This document shows, piece after piece, positions 51,204 to 59,691 of a DNA stretch of 64,000 nt. Within the stretch, counting starts at the first letter, position 1, and each line of letters begins with the position of its first letter. This stretch comes from Leptobacterium flavescens. Lineage in GTDB: Bacteria > Bacteroidota > Bacteroidia > Flavobacteriales > Flavobacteriaceae. Location of the stretch: contig NZ_JAABOO010000002.1 in assembly GCF_010671605.1 (NCBI RefSeq), forward strand, positions 372,001-436,000, read 5' to 3'. The position numbers were made by a program, and so were the translations under genes. Under the pieces are notes generated by a model. That model saw only the letters and a program-made list of their open reading frames with translations, was not told where the DNA came from and did no database searches.

Positions 51204-53606
51204 ATGGATACAGCCAAAAAACCTAAGATAGAAGCCATTTTCCCTCTTACGAATATGCAACAGGGCTTGCTTTTTCATTATCTGTCTGCTTCTCATGATC
51301 AGGGATTTTTGCACGTTCAGTGTAGCCTGAAAGGTTTTTTAAATACCTCCCTGCTGGAGAAAGCATGGGAGCATACAATAAAACGACATCAGGTACTGAG
51401 AACCACAGTACACTGGAAGAATATTGAAAAACCGGTACAGCTGGTTCATCCCGAAAAGTCGATGAACTGGAGGTATTTAGACTGGAAAACTTATTCCAAA
51501 GAAAAAAAGGAGGAAGAACTTTCCAAACTAAAAGCTACGGATCGTGAAGCGGGAACCGATTTCGAGCAAGGGCCTTTACTTAACATCACCCTTATTGAAA
51601 TGGAGAAGGATGTTTTCTGCCTTTTATGGCCTTGTCATCACCTGCTTCTTGACGGTTGGTCTTCCAATAATATTTTAAAAGATGTCTTTGCTTATTACCA
51701 GGCTTTTTCGGAAGATAAAGCACCGGTACTTGAAGCACTACCTTCCTATAAATCCTATCTTAACTGGACAAAAACACATGACAGTTCGGAAGCCAGGGAG
51801 TTCTGGGAAAAGACCTTTTCCGGATTCGGACAAGCCAATCTGTTTGATAAACGGGAAAGCAAAACCGAAATAAAGGATGCCATCTCCGATGAGATACAAT
51901 TATCGGAAGAGGATACGAATAAACTTTACAGCCTGGCAAGGCAATTAAAAATAACTCCTAATTCCCTGATCCAGGGATTGTGGACACTCCTTTTAAGCCG
52001 TTATTTTGAAAGCGAGGATATTACCTATGGTACAACGGTTTCAGGACGTTCTGCAAATTTTCCTAACATAGAACTTCTGAGCGGGATGTTTATGAATGTA
52101 CAGGCCGTTAGAATCCTTATCAATGGTAATGATACGGTTTCAGGCTGGTTAAAAACCATTCAGGATCAGCAACAGCAAGCCAGAAAACACGAACATATTA
52201 CTATGGATGAGGTTATGTCGTGGATAGACAGACCTGCAGCTCTTCCTCTGTTTGACAGTCTTCTTATTTTTGAAAATTTCCCGTGGGAAGACTCCCAGGG
52301 CGGGGAACTTGAGATCAGCGATTTTAAGAGCGGCCTCACCTCTACCTACCCGCTTACACTGGTGGTAGTGCCCGGAAAACACACAAAATTTAAACTGCTT
52401 ACTTTTTCAGAGATCATTAAACCATCATCCGTAAAGTGGTTTTTAAAGGAACTCACAACACTTCTGCATGCTTTAGCTGCCGATAAGGATCTGACTTTAG
52501 AAGGGCTTTCCCAGAAAGCTGAGGCTCCTCAGAAAGAAGTGCTTAAAGAAAAGAAAACAAGATCGGCCGTATCCTCCAAAAATTATGTTGCTCCGAGGAA
52601 TAAGCTGGAGTTGCAATTACTGGAAGTATGGGAAGACCTCTTCGGGGCCCGTTCGATCGGAATACACGATAACTTTTTTGAAATAGGCGGGAAATCGCTG
52701 CTGGCGGTAAAGATGTTCTCGGTTATTGAGAAAAAGATCAATATAAAACTCGCCCCCACTACCCTGCTGGAGCATCCAACAATTGCTTCCATTGCAGAGT
52801 TTATCAGTAAAGGTGAGCAGGAAGAGAACTCCTGGAAATACCTGGTGCCTATCAGGGCCGGAGGATCTAAAACTCCCCTGTTCTGTATTCATGCAGGTGG
52901 AGGACATGTATTCTTTTACAACCTCCTTCCCTCCCATCTGGATGCCGAAAGGCCGGTTTATGCGGTTCAGCCTTCAGGTATAGACGGACGGGAATATGCG
53001 CATACCAGTATAGAGGAAATGACTTCGGATTATCTTACGGAGATGAAGTCAATTCAGCATAAAGGCCCTTACAATATCATGGTTTACTGTTTTAGTACTG
53101 CCATTGGGATTGAAATGGTGCGTCAGCTGGAAAAGCTGGGAGAAAAGGCTAATCTGATCGTCATAGATACTATGGCAGAGCAGGAAAGCCTTATGACCAT
53201 TACACGTATAAAAATGCGATTGCTCACTCTTTCCAAAAGAATGATAAAGACACCTTTCAAAGCGCTGGGGATGATGTTTACAGACCGGTACAACCGATAT
53301 GTCAAACCTCTTATAACCACATTATTCGGCAATAAGTACGAAAGAGACCTTCAGCAGTTAAAGGCCAACCTGGTTACCATTTACAAAAAATATGAGTGGA
53401 AGGATTTTAATGATCAAGTATCTCTGATCCTTACCGAAAAAGACGATCCTATCATGAACAGGGAGTTTATCCGTTCCTGGAAGCGATTGGCCCTGAAAGG
53501 AGTCAATACACTTTACTCTGAGGGGAGTCACCGTACTCTTTTTGAGGAGCCTGATGTTAAGTTTGTAGGCGAAAGAATTGAAAACTGTATAGAAGAAAGC
53601 CGATGA
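51204..53606 (+). CDS. NRPS C-T-TE termination module without an A domain
   Basis: An 800-residue protein. C domain 1-450: LTNMQQGLLFH near 15-25 (a motif typical of C domains that follow E domains) and HHLLLDG at 145-151. T domain with GGKSL at 495-499 (Ser498). Thioesterase ~545-800. The elbow, normally GxSxG, reads VYCFSTAIG with Ser631; D655 (VIDTMAE) and H776 (EGSHRTL) complete a triad. No A domain lies between C and T, so T must be loaded in trans or serve only as an acceptor. Coupled to the upstream gene (5 bp) and to the PPTase gene (4-bp overlap). Confidence 0.9.
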   Translation: MDTAKKPKIEAIFPLTNMQQGLLFHYLSASHDQGFLHVQCSLKGFLNTSLLEKAWEHTIKRHQVLRTTVHWKNIEKPVQLVHPEKSMNWRYLDWKTYSKEKKEEELSKLKATDREAGTDFEQGPLLNITLIEMEKDVFCLLWPCHHLLLDGWSSNNILKDVFAYYQAFSEDKAPVLEALPSYKSYLNWTKTHDSSEAREFWEKTFSGFGQANLFDKRESKTEIKDAISDEIQLSEEDTNKLYSLARQLKITPNSLIQGLWTLLLSRYFESEDITYGTTVSGRSANFPNIELLSGMFMNVQAVRILINGNDTVSGWLKTIQDQQQQARKHEHITMDEVMSWIDRPAALPLFDSLLIFENFPWEDSQGGELEISDFKSGLTSTYPLTLVVVPGKHTKFKLLTFSEIIKPSSVKWFLKELTTLLHALAADKDLTLEGLSQKAEAPQKEVLKEKKTRSAVSSKNYVAPRNKLELQLLEVWEDLFGARSIGIHDNFFEIGGKSLLAVKMFSVIEKKINIKLAPTTLLEHPTIASIAEFISKGEQEENSWKYLVPIRAGGSKTPLFCIHAGGGHVFFYNLLPSHLDAERPVYAVQPSGIDGREYAHTSIEEMTSDYLTEMKSIQHKGPYNIMVYCFSTAIGIEMVRQLEKLGEKANLIVIDTMAEQESLMTITRIKMRLLTLSKRMIKTPFKALGMMFTDRYNRYVKPLITTLFGNKYERDLQQLKANLVTIYKKYEWKDFNDQVSLILTEKDDPIMNREFIRSWKRLALKGVNTLYSEGSHRTLFEEPDVKFVGERIENCIEESR

Positions 53607-54349
53607 ATCCGATTTCCTTCAACAGGATTGAACTGAAACCGCAAAGTGCGCATATCTGGCATATAAGTATTGATCAGAATAAGGCACTGCTTAAACAATT
53701 CGGGGAATTACTATCCGCAGATGAAAAGAAAAGAGCTGAGAAGTTTTATTTTGCCAAAGACCGTCATTGTTTTGTCATTGCCAAAGGGGCTTTGAGGACA
53801 TTGCTCGGCAGCTACCTGCAAACAGACCCATCCGGAATCCGGTTTCAATACGGATCACACGGAAAACCCCACCTTGATGATTCCACTTCTCTGAGATTTA
53901 ACCTGTCGCACTCGGGAGATGCCATAGTACTTGGCTTTGTACATGATCTCAGTATCGGAGTAGACGTAGAAAAAATAAAAGACGATATCGAATTAAAGGA
54001 TATTGCCAAAAACTTTTTCTCCAAAGAAGAGGTAAATGCCTTGCTGAGCCTGAAGGAAGAAGTACATCCCAACGCTTTTTTTAATTGCTGGACGAGAAAA
54101 GAGGCCTTTATCAAGGCTAAAGGAAGTGGCCTGTCCTTTCCTTTGCACGAATTCGCCGTAAGCCTGGAGCCCGGTAAAGAAGCGGAACTCCTTCAAACCA
54201 AATGGGATCCTGACGAAAAGCTAAAATGGACCCTCGCTTCCTTCGAACCCGAAGAATCTTATGTGGGAGCTGTAGCTATTGAAGGGAATATTCCGTCTAT
54301 TGTTCACAAAAACTGGAATGAATACAGATCGGCTTTGGTAACCCAATAG
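53603..54349 (+). CDS. Sfp-type 4'-phosphopantetheinyl transferase
   Basis: A 248-residue PPTase of the Sfp/Gsp class. Signatures: FNLSHSGDAIVLGFV, the metal-binding IGVDVEKIK (Asp and Glu), and FFNCWTRKEAFIKAKGSGLS. It converts apo-carrier proteins to the holo form using CoA. The 4-bp overlap with the C-T-TE gene places it last in the plus-strand NRPS operon, where it would activate the four carrier domains (38121, 33979, 49237 and 51204 proteins). Confidence 0.94.
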   Translation: MNPISFNRIELKPQSAHIWHISIDQNKALLKQFGELLSADEKKRAEKFYFAKDRHCFVIAKGALRTLLGSYLQTDPSGIRFQYGSHGKPHLDDSTSLRFNLSHSGDAIVLGFVHDLSIGVDVEKIKDDIELKDIAKNFFSKEEVNALLSLKEEVHPNAFFNCWTRKEAFIKAKGSGLSFPLHEFAVSLEPGKEAELLQTKWDPDEKLKWTLASFEPEESYVGAVAIEGNIPSIVHKNWNEYRSALVTQ

Positions 54350-54350
54350 A

Positions 54351-54929
54351 TCAGGGTTGAAGAATACTCTTTTTCCATTGTTCCCCTTCCCTGCTGAATA
54401 ATACTCTGTAATGGAGTCTGCTCGTTTTAAATTCCATGAATTCTATTCTAAGAGGTGAGATCTTAAAGCCTCCCCAGTTTTCCGGTTTTTGCATTTCCTT
54501 CCCTTCCATCTTTTTACACGCGTCACTATACTCCTCTTCTAAAGAGTTGTAATCGGATATTTCTTCTCCCTGCCTGCATAGATGGGAAACTACCTGAGAA
54601 GAAAAACTTCTCTCTTTAAAATAAGCCGATGCATTCTCCTCAGAGATAAGCGAGACCGTACCCTGAATACGTATTTGTTTTTGGGTTGCCGGCCACCAGA
54701 AAGTAAGTGCCACTTTATCTGAAGAAAGGATCTCCCTGCCTTTTCTGGAATTCAAAGGTCCGCAAATGATAAAGTGCTCATCGCAGATCTCTTTAAGGGA
54801 AACAAAGCGGGAATTCGGAAATCCGTCTTCTCCCACGGTCGAAAGACAGCAAGCTGAGGGGATATCTTCGGAAGAGTTATTCAGTTCTTCTTTATACCAC
54901 CTGTTAAAAATATCAAAGACCTCCTTCAT
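54351..54929 (-). CDS. Pyridoxamine-phosphate-oxidase-like flavoprotein (PdxH/PhzG-like)
   Basis: A 192-residue FMN-binding split-barrel protein. FMN-site segments: RFVSLKEICDEHFIICGPLN with SRKGREIL, ALTFWWPATQKQIRIQGTVS, and a C-terminal TSRLHYRVLFSR where PdxH enzymes read RLHDR. The Asp-to-Tyr change and the altered linker (SHLCRQGEEISDY instead of S-QSxxI) suggest a divergent oxidase rather than housekeeping PdxH. It converges on the PPTase gene with 1 bp between stops. Belonging to the NRPS pathway is possible but not shown. Confidence 0.8.
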   Translation of the reverse strand: MKEVFDIFNRWYKEELNNSSEDIPSACCLSTVGEDGFPNSRFVSLKEICDEHFIICGPLNSRKGREILSSDKVALTFWWPATQKQIRIQGTVSLISEENASAYFKERSFSSQVVSHLCRQGEEISDYNSLEEEYSDACKKMEGKEMQKPENWGGFKISPLRIEFMEFKTSRLHYRVLFSREGEQWKKSILQP

Positions 54930-55653
54930 TCAGCAAAGTTTTAAATTCAACTATATGAGTCCGTAACTCATCACCATTCAACTCAATTATTCTATACCCG
55001 AAATTACTGTTGTTGATCCTGATCTGCTCCGGATCCTTTTCTACCTGGTAAGAAACCGCCGGACTGATATACTGCCTGATGTTTCCATGTGTCCGTTCAT
55101 CACCCATATGATAATGCCCGCAAAAGATATACACTTCATTTTTATGAGCTGAGAATATTTCCTGAACAGCTTCCCTCCCATTCAGAGCGTATTTCCTGTC
55201 CATTAGCGAATAACTGTCAAGTACAGGATGATGTATAAAGACCAACAGTTTTTTATCGGTGTCGAGCTGGTGTCTCAGCCACTCCATTTGTTCTTTATCT
55301 GTGATCCCTGATGAAGAATCCATAAAAACAAACCTGAAGGACCTCTCATCATAGGAATAGTAAAGTTTACCCTTTCCCTGGTTGAGATGATGGGAATAAT
55401 GCATGCTGATCCCGGCATAGGTATCGTGATTGCCCAGCACTATTTCTGCCTGTTCATCATACTTTTTTAATGTGGAGAAAAAAGCTTTATTACTGGCCGT
55501 GTTGCCAAGATCCCCGCCTATGATAATTCTATCTATATTTCTCTCCAAAGCATCCTGAAGTACGCTCTCCAGGTTTCTATAGGCATCTATCCTATACTTA
55601 AGCGGAAACCCTTCCTCCAGATGTATATCGGTTATATGTGCAATTTTCATCAT
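54913..55653 (-). CDS. Calcineurin-like metallophosphoesterase
   Basis: A 247-residue phosphoesterase from ATG 55653 (MMKIAHITDIH; a start three bases later is equally good; an upstream in-frame extension to 55704 adds no recognised sequence). Metal-binding motifs are complete: ITDIHLEEG, IIIGGDLGNT, IVLGNHDTYAG, LVFIHHPVL and FCGHYHMGDERTHG. These build a di-metal site that hydrolyses phosphodiesters, often cyclic nucleotides or nucleotide derivatives. It overlaps the downstream oxidase gene by 17 bp. Confidence 0.88.
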   Translation of the reverse strand: MMKIAHITDIHLEEGFPLKYRIDAYRNLESVLQDALERNIDRIIIGGDLGNTASNKAFFSTLKKYDEQAEIVLGNHDTYAGISMHYSHHLNQGKGKLYYSYDERSFRFVFMDSSSGITDKEQMEWLRHQLDTDKKLLVFIHHPVLDSYSLMDRKYALNGREAVQEIFSAHKNEVYIFCGHYHMGDERTHGNIRQYISPAVSYQVEKDPEQIRINNSNFGYRIIELNGDELRTHIVEFKTLLNEGGL

Positions 55654-55788
55654 TTGAAACTTTGAATTACAATAGTATGGAATAAGACCTCCCTGAATGT
55701 ACATAATCTTGCTAAAAAAACGGGAAGTTTTGTAACCCGGAACTCATTTTTTTATCTAAAACTTGTTTAACCATAAAAAAAAATAAAA

Positions 55789-56331
55789 ATGAGGACTATA
55801 AAAAGAATGCACATTCTGGCGGGAATGACATTAATGCTTATTGGTTGTCTTTCTGCCTATTCCCAGGAAAATCCAAAATTATCCGATCCGGAGGTTGCCT
55901 CCGTAGCGGTAGTGGCCAACCAAATTGATATCAGCTATGCCGAGATCGCAATGAAAAGATCCAAGAACAAAGATGTACTTGAATTTGCGCAACGTATGCT
56001 TACAGACCATAAGGCAGTTATAGAGCAGGCGGTGGCCCTGGTTACAAAATTAAGTGTGACCCCAAAGGACAATGCCGTAAGCCAGTCGCTGCTGGAAGGA
56101 GCAAAAGAAACAAAAAAGATGCTTCAGAAAGCAAGTAAGAAAAAATTTGATCAGGTATATATAGATAATGAAGTTGCCTATCATGAAGCAGTAATAGAGG
56201 CCATTAAAAACCTTCTGATCCCGGAGTCGGAAAACAGCGAGTTAAAAGAGTTGTTAACTAATGTCCTTCCGGCACTAGAAGCACACCTGGAGCATGCAAA
56301 AATGGTTCAGAAAAAAGTAAGCAAATATTGA
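55789..56331 (+). CDS. DUF4142 ferritin-like exported protein
   Basis: A 180-residue protein with a signal peptide (MLIGCLSAYSQ; the Cys is not in a good lipobox). The mature part is a four-helix DUF4142 domain: SVAVVANQIDISYAEIAMKR, EFAQRMLTDHKAVIEQAV, DQVYIDNEVAYHEAVIEAIK and ALEAHLEHAKMVQKK. The paired His/Glu positions resemble ferritin-like folds, though metal binding is unproven. It ends 2 bp before the start of the copper protein at 56334, so the two are an operon. Confidence 0.86.
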   Translation: MRTIKRMHILAGMTLMLIGCLSAYSQENPKLSDPEVASVAVVANQIDISYAEIAMKRSKNKDVLEFAQRMLTDHKAVIEQAVALVTKLSVTPKDNAVSQSLLEGAKETKKMLQKASKKKFDQVYIDNEVAYHEAVIEAIKNLLIPESENSELKELLTNVLPALEAHLEHAKMVQKKVSKY

Positions 56332-56333
56332 TC

Positions 56334-56669
56334 ATGAAGAAAAGACTGTTAGTACCGGGCTTTCTTGTTCTGTTTGTATTTATGGGGATGGGATATACAG
56401 CCCTTAACAAAACTCCTGAGCCAAAAACCCACATAGTGGAGATCAAAAAACTAAAATTTATTCCGGCAGAACTCACTGTAAAAAAGGGAGATACTGTTAT
56501 CTGGATCAATAAGGATTTCTTTCCGCACGACGTGACGGAAGAAAAAAAAGGAGCCTGGTCCTCTTCTACCTTACAGAAGGGAGAATCCTGGAAAAAAGTA
56601 ATTACTGAAAGCTCGGATTACCTATGCAACCTGCACAAGGTCATGAAAGGGAAATTGATAGTTATGTAG
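56334..56669 (+). CDS. Plastocyanin/amicyanin-like cupredoxin
   Basis: A 111-residue exported cupredoxin from ATG 56334. Signal or anchor segment LVLFVFMGMGYTAL, then the barrel: HIVEIKKLKFIPAELTVKKG, TVIWINKDFFPHDVT, and SDYLCNLHKVMKG. The type 1 copper ligands are His (FPHD), Cys (YLCNL), His (NLHK) and Met (KVMK). An electron-transfer or copper-holding role in the periplasm is likely. Co-transcribed with the DUF4142 protein. Confidence 0.88.
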   Translation: MKKRLLVPGFLVLFVFMGMGYTALNKTPEPKTHIVEIKKLKFIPAELTVKKGDTVIWINKDFFPHDVTEEKKGAWSSSTLQKGESWKKVITESSDYLCNLHKVMKGKLIVM

Positions 56670-56721
56670 GCTGATTAGTGCAGTAAGGAAAAGTCATTAT
56701 CCGGAAAAAGATGATTTTAAC

Positions 56722-57177
56722 TCAACCGGATAATGGCTTTTCTATATGCTCATTTTCAACCAGGTCGGAAAGGATCAGATGCGTTGTGGTATCTCCATAA
56801 ATAATAAGGCGGTCGATAAAGTTTTGCAGATGCCTCTGATCTTTCAACACTACCTTCATATGGATATTCTGCGGTCCGGTAACACGATAGCACTCCATGA
56901 TCTCCGGAAACTGATCAACGGCAGTCATAAATGCCTGGAGTTTTCCGCTGAACAACTTTAACATTACAATGGCTTCCAGGCCATAACCCAGTTTTTCCCT
57001 GTCGAAAAGTGTCTTATACTTTCTAATTATCCCTTCGTCTTCGAGGCGCTGTACCCGTTCCCGAACGGCGGAGGGCGACAGGGATATTTTACGTCCCAGA
57101 TCGGCAAAGGAGTACCTAGCATTATTCCTTAATAGTTCTATTATTTTCAGGTCTGTTTTATCAAGTGCGCTTTCCAT
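56722..57177 (-). CDS. Lrp/AsnC-family transcriptional regulator
   Basis: A 151-residue regulator. N-terminal HTH: LDKTDLKIIELLRNNARYSF, ADLGRKISLSPSAVRERVQR (canonical AsnC HTH), and RKYKTLFDREKLGYG. The C-terminal RAM/ligand domain contains MECYRVTGPQNIHMKVVLKD. Divergent from the TauE-like exporter gene at 57296 (118 bp between starts), which it may regulate in response to an amino acid. No operator could be defined. Confidence 0.93.
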   Translation of the reverse strand: MESALDKTDLKIIELLRNNARYSFADLGRKISLSPSAVRERVQRLEDEGIIRKYKTLFDREKLGYGLEAIVMLKLFSGKLQAFMTAVDQFPEIMECYRVTGPQNIHMKVVLKDQRHLQNFIDRLIIYGDTTTHLILSDLVENEHIEKPLSG

Positions 57178-57295
57178 GGTAAAAAATTATGTTAACCATT
57201 TTTTCAACATCAAAAATACAATTTTACATAAAAAACCACTTCACAATCTACTGAAGACCTTTTAATTTTGCCTGTATAAATCAAATACGAAGATA

Positions 57296-58006
57296 TTGGA
57301 AGTCCTACTAATAGCTATAATCGGAATTTTTTGCGGGTTCTTTGTTCAAACCATGATCGGTTTTGCGGGGGCTCTTATCTCCCTCCCGATCTTATTATTT
57401 GCCATGAACCTTCCGGATGCGGTTGCCTATATCTCTATTTTTTACTTGTTCTCCAGTGTGTTTATGATAGCCAAAGAATGGAGACATATCGATAGAAAAA
57501 TTATATTAAAACTAACCCTTACCACTGTAATCGGTCTGGCATTAGGGGTTTATGTGCTGGGCTACGGGAAACCGGTCCTTTTAAAAAAGGCATTGGGCAT
57601 TTTTGTTATTATCTACGTCCTCTACAGCTATCTGGCAAAGCAGAAAACTTCGGTCTTCTCCAAAAGCGGAACTCCCTTTGGTTTATTAGGTGGTTTTGTT
57701 TCGGGCCTTTTCTCTACAGGCGGTCCTGTTTATATTATTTACATAAACGATACGGTAAAGGATATGAGGGTTATCAGGGCTACCATGATAGGTATTCTGG
57801 GACTTATATCGGTATTAAGAGTACCTATGTTGGGTTATAATCAGATGCTTAACGCAGAGCACTTTATCAATTCTCTTTATATCTTTCCTTTCTTTCTCCT
57901 GGCTCAGTTCCTCGGAAAGAAAGCCTACGGAAAATTAAATGCCGGTACTTTTAAAAATGTACTTATGATACTGCTGGGGATTTCCGGGCTAAGCCTGCTT
58001 TTTTAG
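57296..58006 (+). CDS. TauE/SafE family membrane permease
   Basis: A 236-residue polytopic protein, apparently from TTG 57296, with about eight helices. The family halves are visible: IGIFCGFFVQTMIGFAGALI in the first and FGLLGGFVSGLFSTGGPVYI in the second. TauE/SafE members export sulfite, sulfoacetate or related anions, and some import them. Divergent from the Lrp gene, so the substrate may relate to an amino-acid degradation product; this is inference. Confidence 0.87.
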   Translation: MEVLLIAIIGIFCGFFVQTMIGFAGALISLPILLFAMNLPDAVAYISIFYLFSSVFMIAKEWRHIDRKIILKLTLTTVIGLALGVYVLGYGKPVLLKKALGIFVIIYVLYSYLAKQKTSVFSKSGTPFGLLGGFVSGLFSTGGPVYIIYINDTVKDMRVIRATMIGILGLISVLRVPMLGYNQMLNAEHFINSLYIFPFFLLAQFLGKKAYGKLNAGTFKNVLMILLGISGLSLLF

Positions 58007-58116
58007 ACGGTGCTCCTTGAATAAAATTCATGCTAACAGGAATAAATAGTACGGTTTATCCGTTATTTAAATTGTTGTTCGTTCTATTTGTTTTATTTTT
58101 TATTTAACTTTAGCTC

Positions 58117-58332
58117 ATGTATTTTTTAATTCCGGCCATACTGATCATAGTCTCCAACCTGTTCGGTTATTTTATGTACAAATCTTTTCGTTATGCCGGA
58201 CATTACAATGATCTTTATCAAAGCACCCAGGATCCCAATCATGAAAAAGAAGCCAACAGCTGGCTTGTTAAAGGGCTTAAACACCTGGGAATAGCTATGC
58301 TTGCCATTGTTCTGGCCATCCTCACTTTCTAA
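58117..58332 (+). CDS. Small membrane protein, unknown
   Basis: A 71-residue protein with two hydrophobic helices (LIPAILIIVSNLFGYFMYK and HLGIAMLAIVLAILTF) separated by a polar segment (YQSTQDPNHEKEANSWLVK). No named family recognised. It stands between the TauE-like and sugar-dehydrogenase genes on the same strand, with 110-bp gaps on either side, so it is probably transcribed alone. Confidence 0.6.
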   Translation: MYFLIPAILIIVSNLFGYFMYKSFRYAGHYNDLYQSTQDPNHEKEANSWLVKGLKHLGIAMLAIVLAILTF

Positions 58333-58450
58333 GCTGTTTTTACTGCTTATTTCCTTGATATCTTTACCCGTTAACGGAAAAGTTCTTCATTTTTAAATAT
58401 TTTTATATGATATAACGTTATAATAATCATAACATTAACTGATATCTGCT

Positions 58451-59635
58451 ATGAAAACACTACTTAATTACTGGTGCCTTCTTTGTATGGCACTATTTAT
58501 TTCCTGTAATGGTTCCAGTTCTGATGATGACGGGACGCCCACCGATGATGAAGGAACAACTCCGGGAATGACTGTTACAAATGCCTTTGCCGGCCTGAAT
58601 TTTAACCGACCTGTCGACCTTCAGAGTCCGAATGACAATACCGATCGCATATTTGTAGTTGAACAAAGAGGAGTGATACGCGTCTTCAATAACGAAGCCG
58701 ATACTACCACTTCTTCTGTTTTTCTGGACATTCAGAGTATTGTAAACGATTCGGATAACGAAATGGGATTACTGGCTATGGCCTTTCACCCCGACTATGC
58801 CAATAACGGTTATTTTTATGTCAACTATACCGGAGCAGCCGGAGCTTCCTTTGTATCCCGCTTTCAGGTATCGGCAACCAATGCAAATGCAGCAGACGAT
58901 TCGAGTGAACTTGTTCTGCTCACCATTCCTCAGCCGTTTACAAATCACAATGGCGGACAACTTGCGTTCGGTCCTGACGGATTCTTATATATCGCTTCCG
59001 GAGACGGAGGCTCGGGAGGAGATCCGCAAGGTAATGCTCAGAACAGGGCCAACCTGCTCGGAGCTATTCTGAGAATAGATGTGGACCAGGTATCTCAGGG
59101 ACTCAATTATGCGATTCCGGCAGATAATCCATTTGTCAATGATAATACCGCAAGAGGAGAGATCTTTGCTTATGGCCTGCGTAATCCCTGGCGTATGAGC
59201 TTCGATACTCAGACCGGAACGCTATGGGTCGGAGATGTGGGACAAGGTAATTTTGAAGAGATCGATATCATAGAAAGCGGAAATAACTACGGATGGAATA
59301 TCCTGGAAGGAAATGATTGCTTTCAGGCGAATACCTGTAATCAAAATGGCTTAACGGCACCCGTTTTTGTGTACAATCACAGTAATGGAGATCTGTCTGT
59401 TACCGGAGGGTATGTCTACAGGGGAAGCAGCCTTCCCTCCCTTCAGGGGCAATATATTTATGCGGACTTTGTTTCGGGTCGGATCTGGGGACTGACATTG
59501 AATCAGGATAACAGTGTTGTTAACGATCTTATCATTGATACTGGATTTAATATATCATCGTTTGGTACCGATAATAATAATGAACTTTTTATCTGCGGTT
59601 TTGATGGAAACATCTATAAACTGGAGATGAATTAA
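58451..59635 (+). CDS. PQQ-dependent sugar dehydrogenase (GSDH/sorbosone dehydrogenase) lipoprotein
   Basis: A 394-residue lipoprotein (lipobox ALFISC, then a Ser/Asp/Thr-rich linker). The six-bladed propeller carries the GSDH blocks: GLNFNRPVDLQSP, LLAMAFHPDYANNGYFYVNY, NHNGGQLAFGPDGFLYIASG, GLRNPWRMSFD and SGNNYGWNILEG. Related proteins oxidise aldoses with PQQ and calcium, but many flavobacterial members are unverified. Signal-anchored to the outer or periplasmic face. A strong terminator follows. Confidence 0.88.
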   Translation: MKTLLNYWCLLCMALFISCNGSSSDDDGTPTDDEGTTPGMTVTNAFAGLNFNRPVDLQSPNDNTDRIFVVEQRGVIRVFNNEADTTTSSVFLDIQSIVNDSDNEMGLLAMAFHPDYANNGYFYVNYTGAAGASFVSRFQVSATNANAADDSSELVLLTIPQPFTNHNGGQLAFGPDGFLYIASGDGGSGGDPQGNAQNRANLLGAILRIDVDQVSQGLNYAIPADNPFVNDNTARGEIFAYGLRNPWRMSFDTQTGTLWVGDVGQGNFEEIDIIESGNNYGWNILEGNDCFQANTCNQNGLTAPVFVYNHSNGDLSVTGGYVYRGSSLPSLQGQYIYADFVSGRIWGLTLNQDNSVVNDLIIDTGFNISSFGTDNNNELFICGFDGNIYKLEMN

Positions 59636-59647
59636 GCTGTTGACTTG

Positions 59648-59689
59648 CTCATCCCTTAGGATAGGATCCATAAGGGATGAGTTTTTTTT
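59648..59689 (+). terminator. Intrinsic terminator after the sugar dehydrogenase
   Basis: Eleven-bp stem CTCATCCCTTA / TAAGGGATGAG with a 12-nt loop, followed by eight Ts. Confidence 0.92.
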
Positions 59690-59691
59690 AA

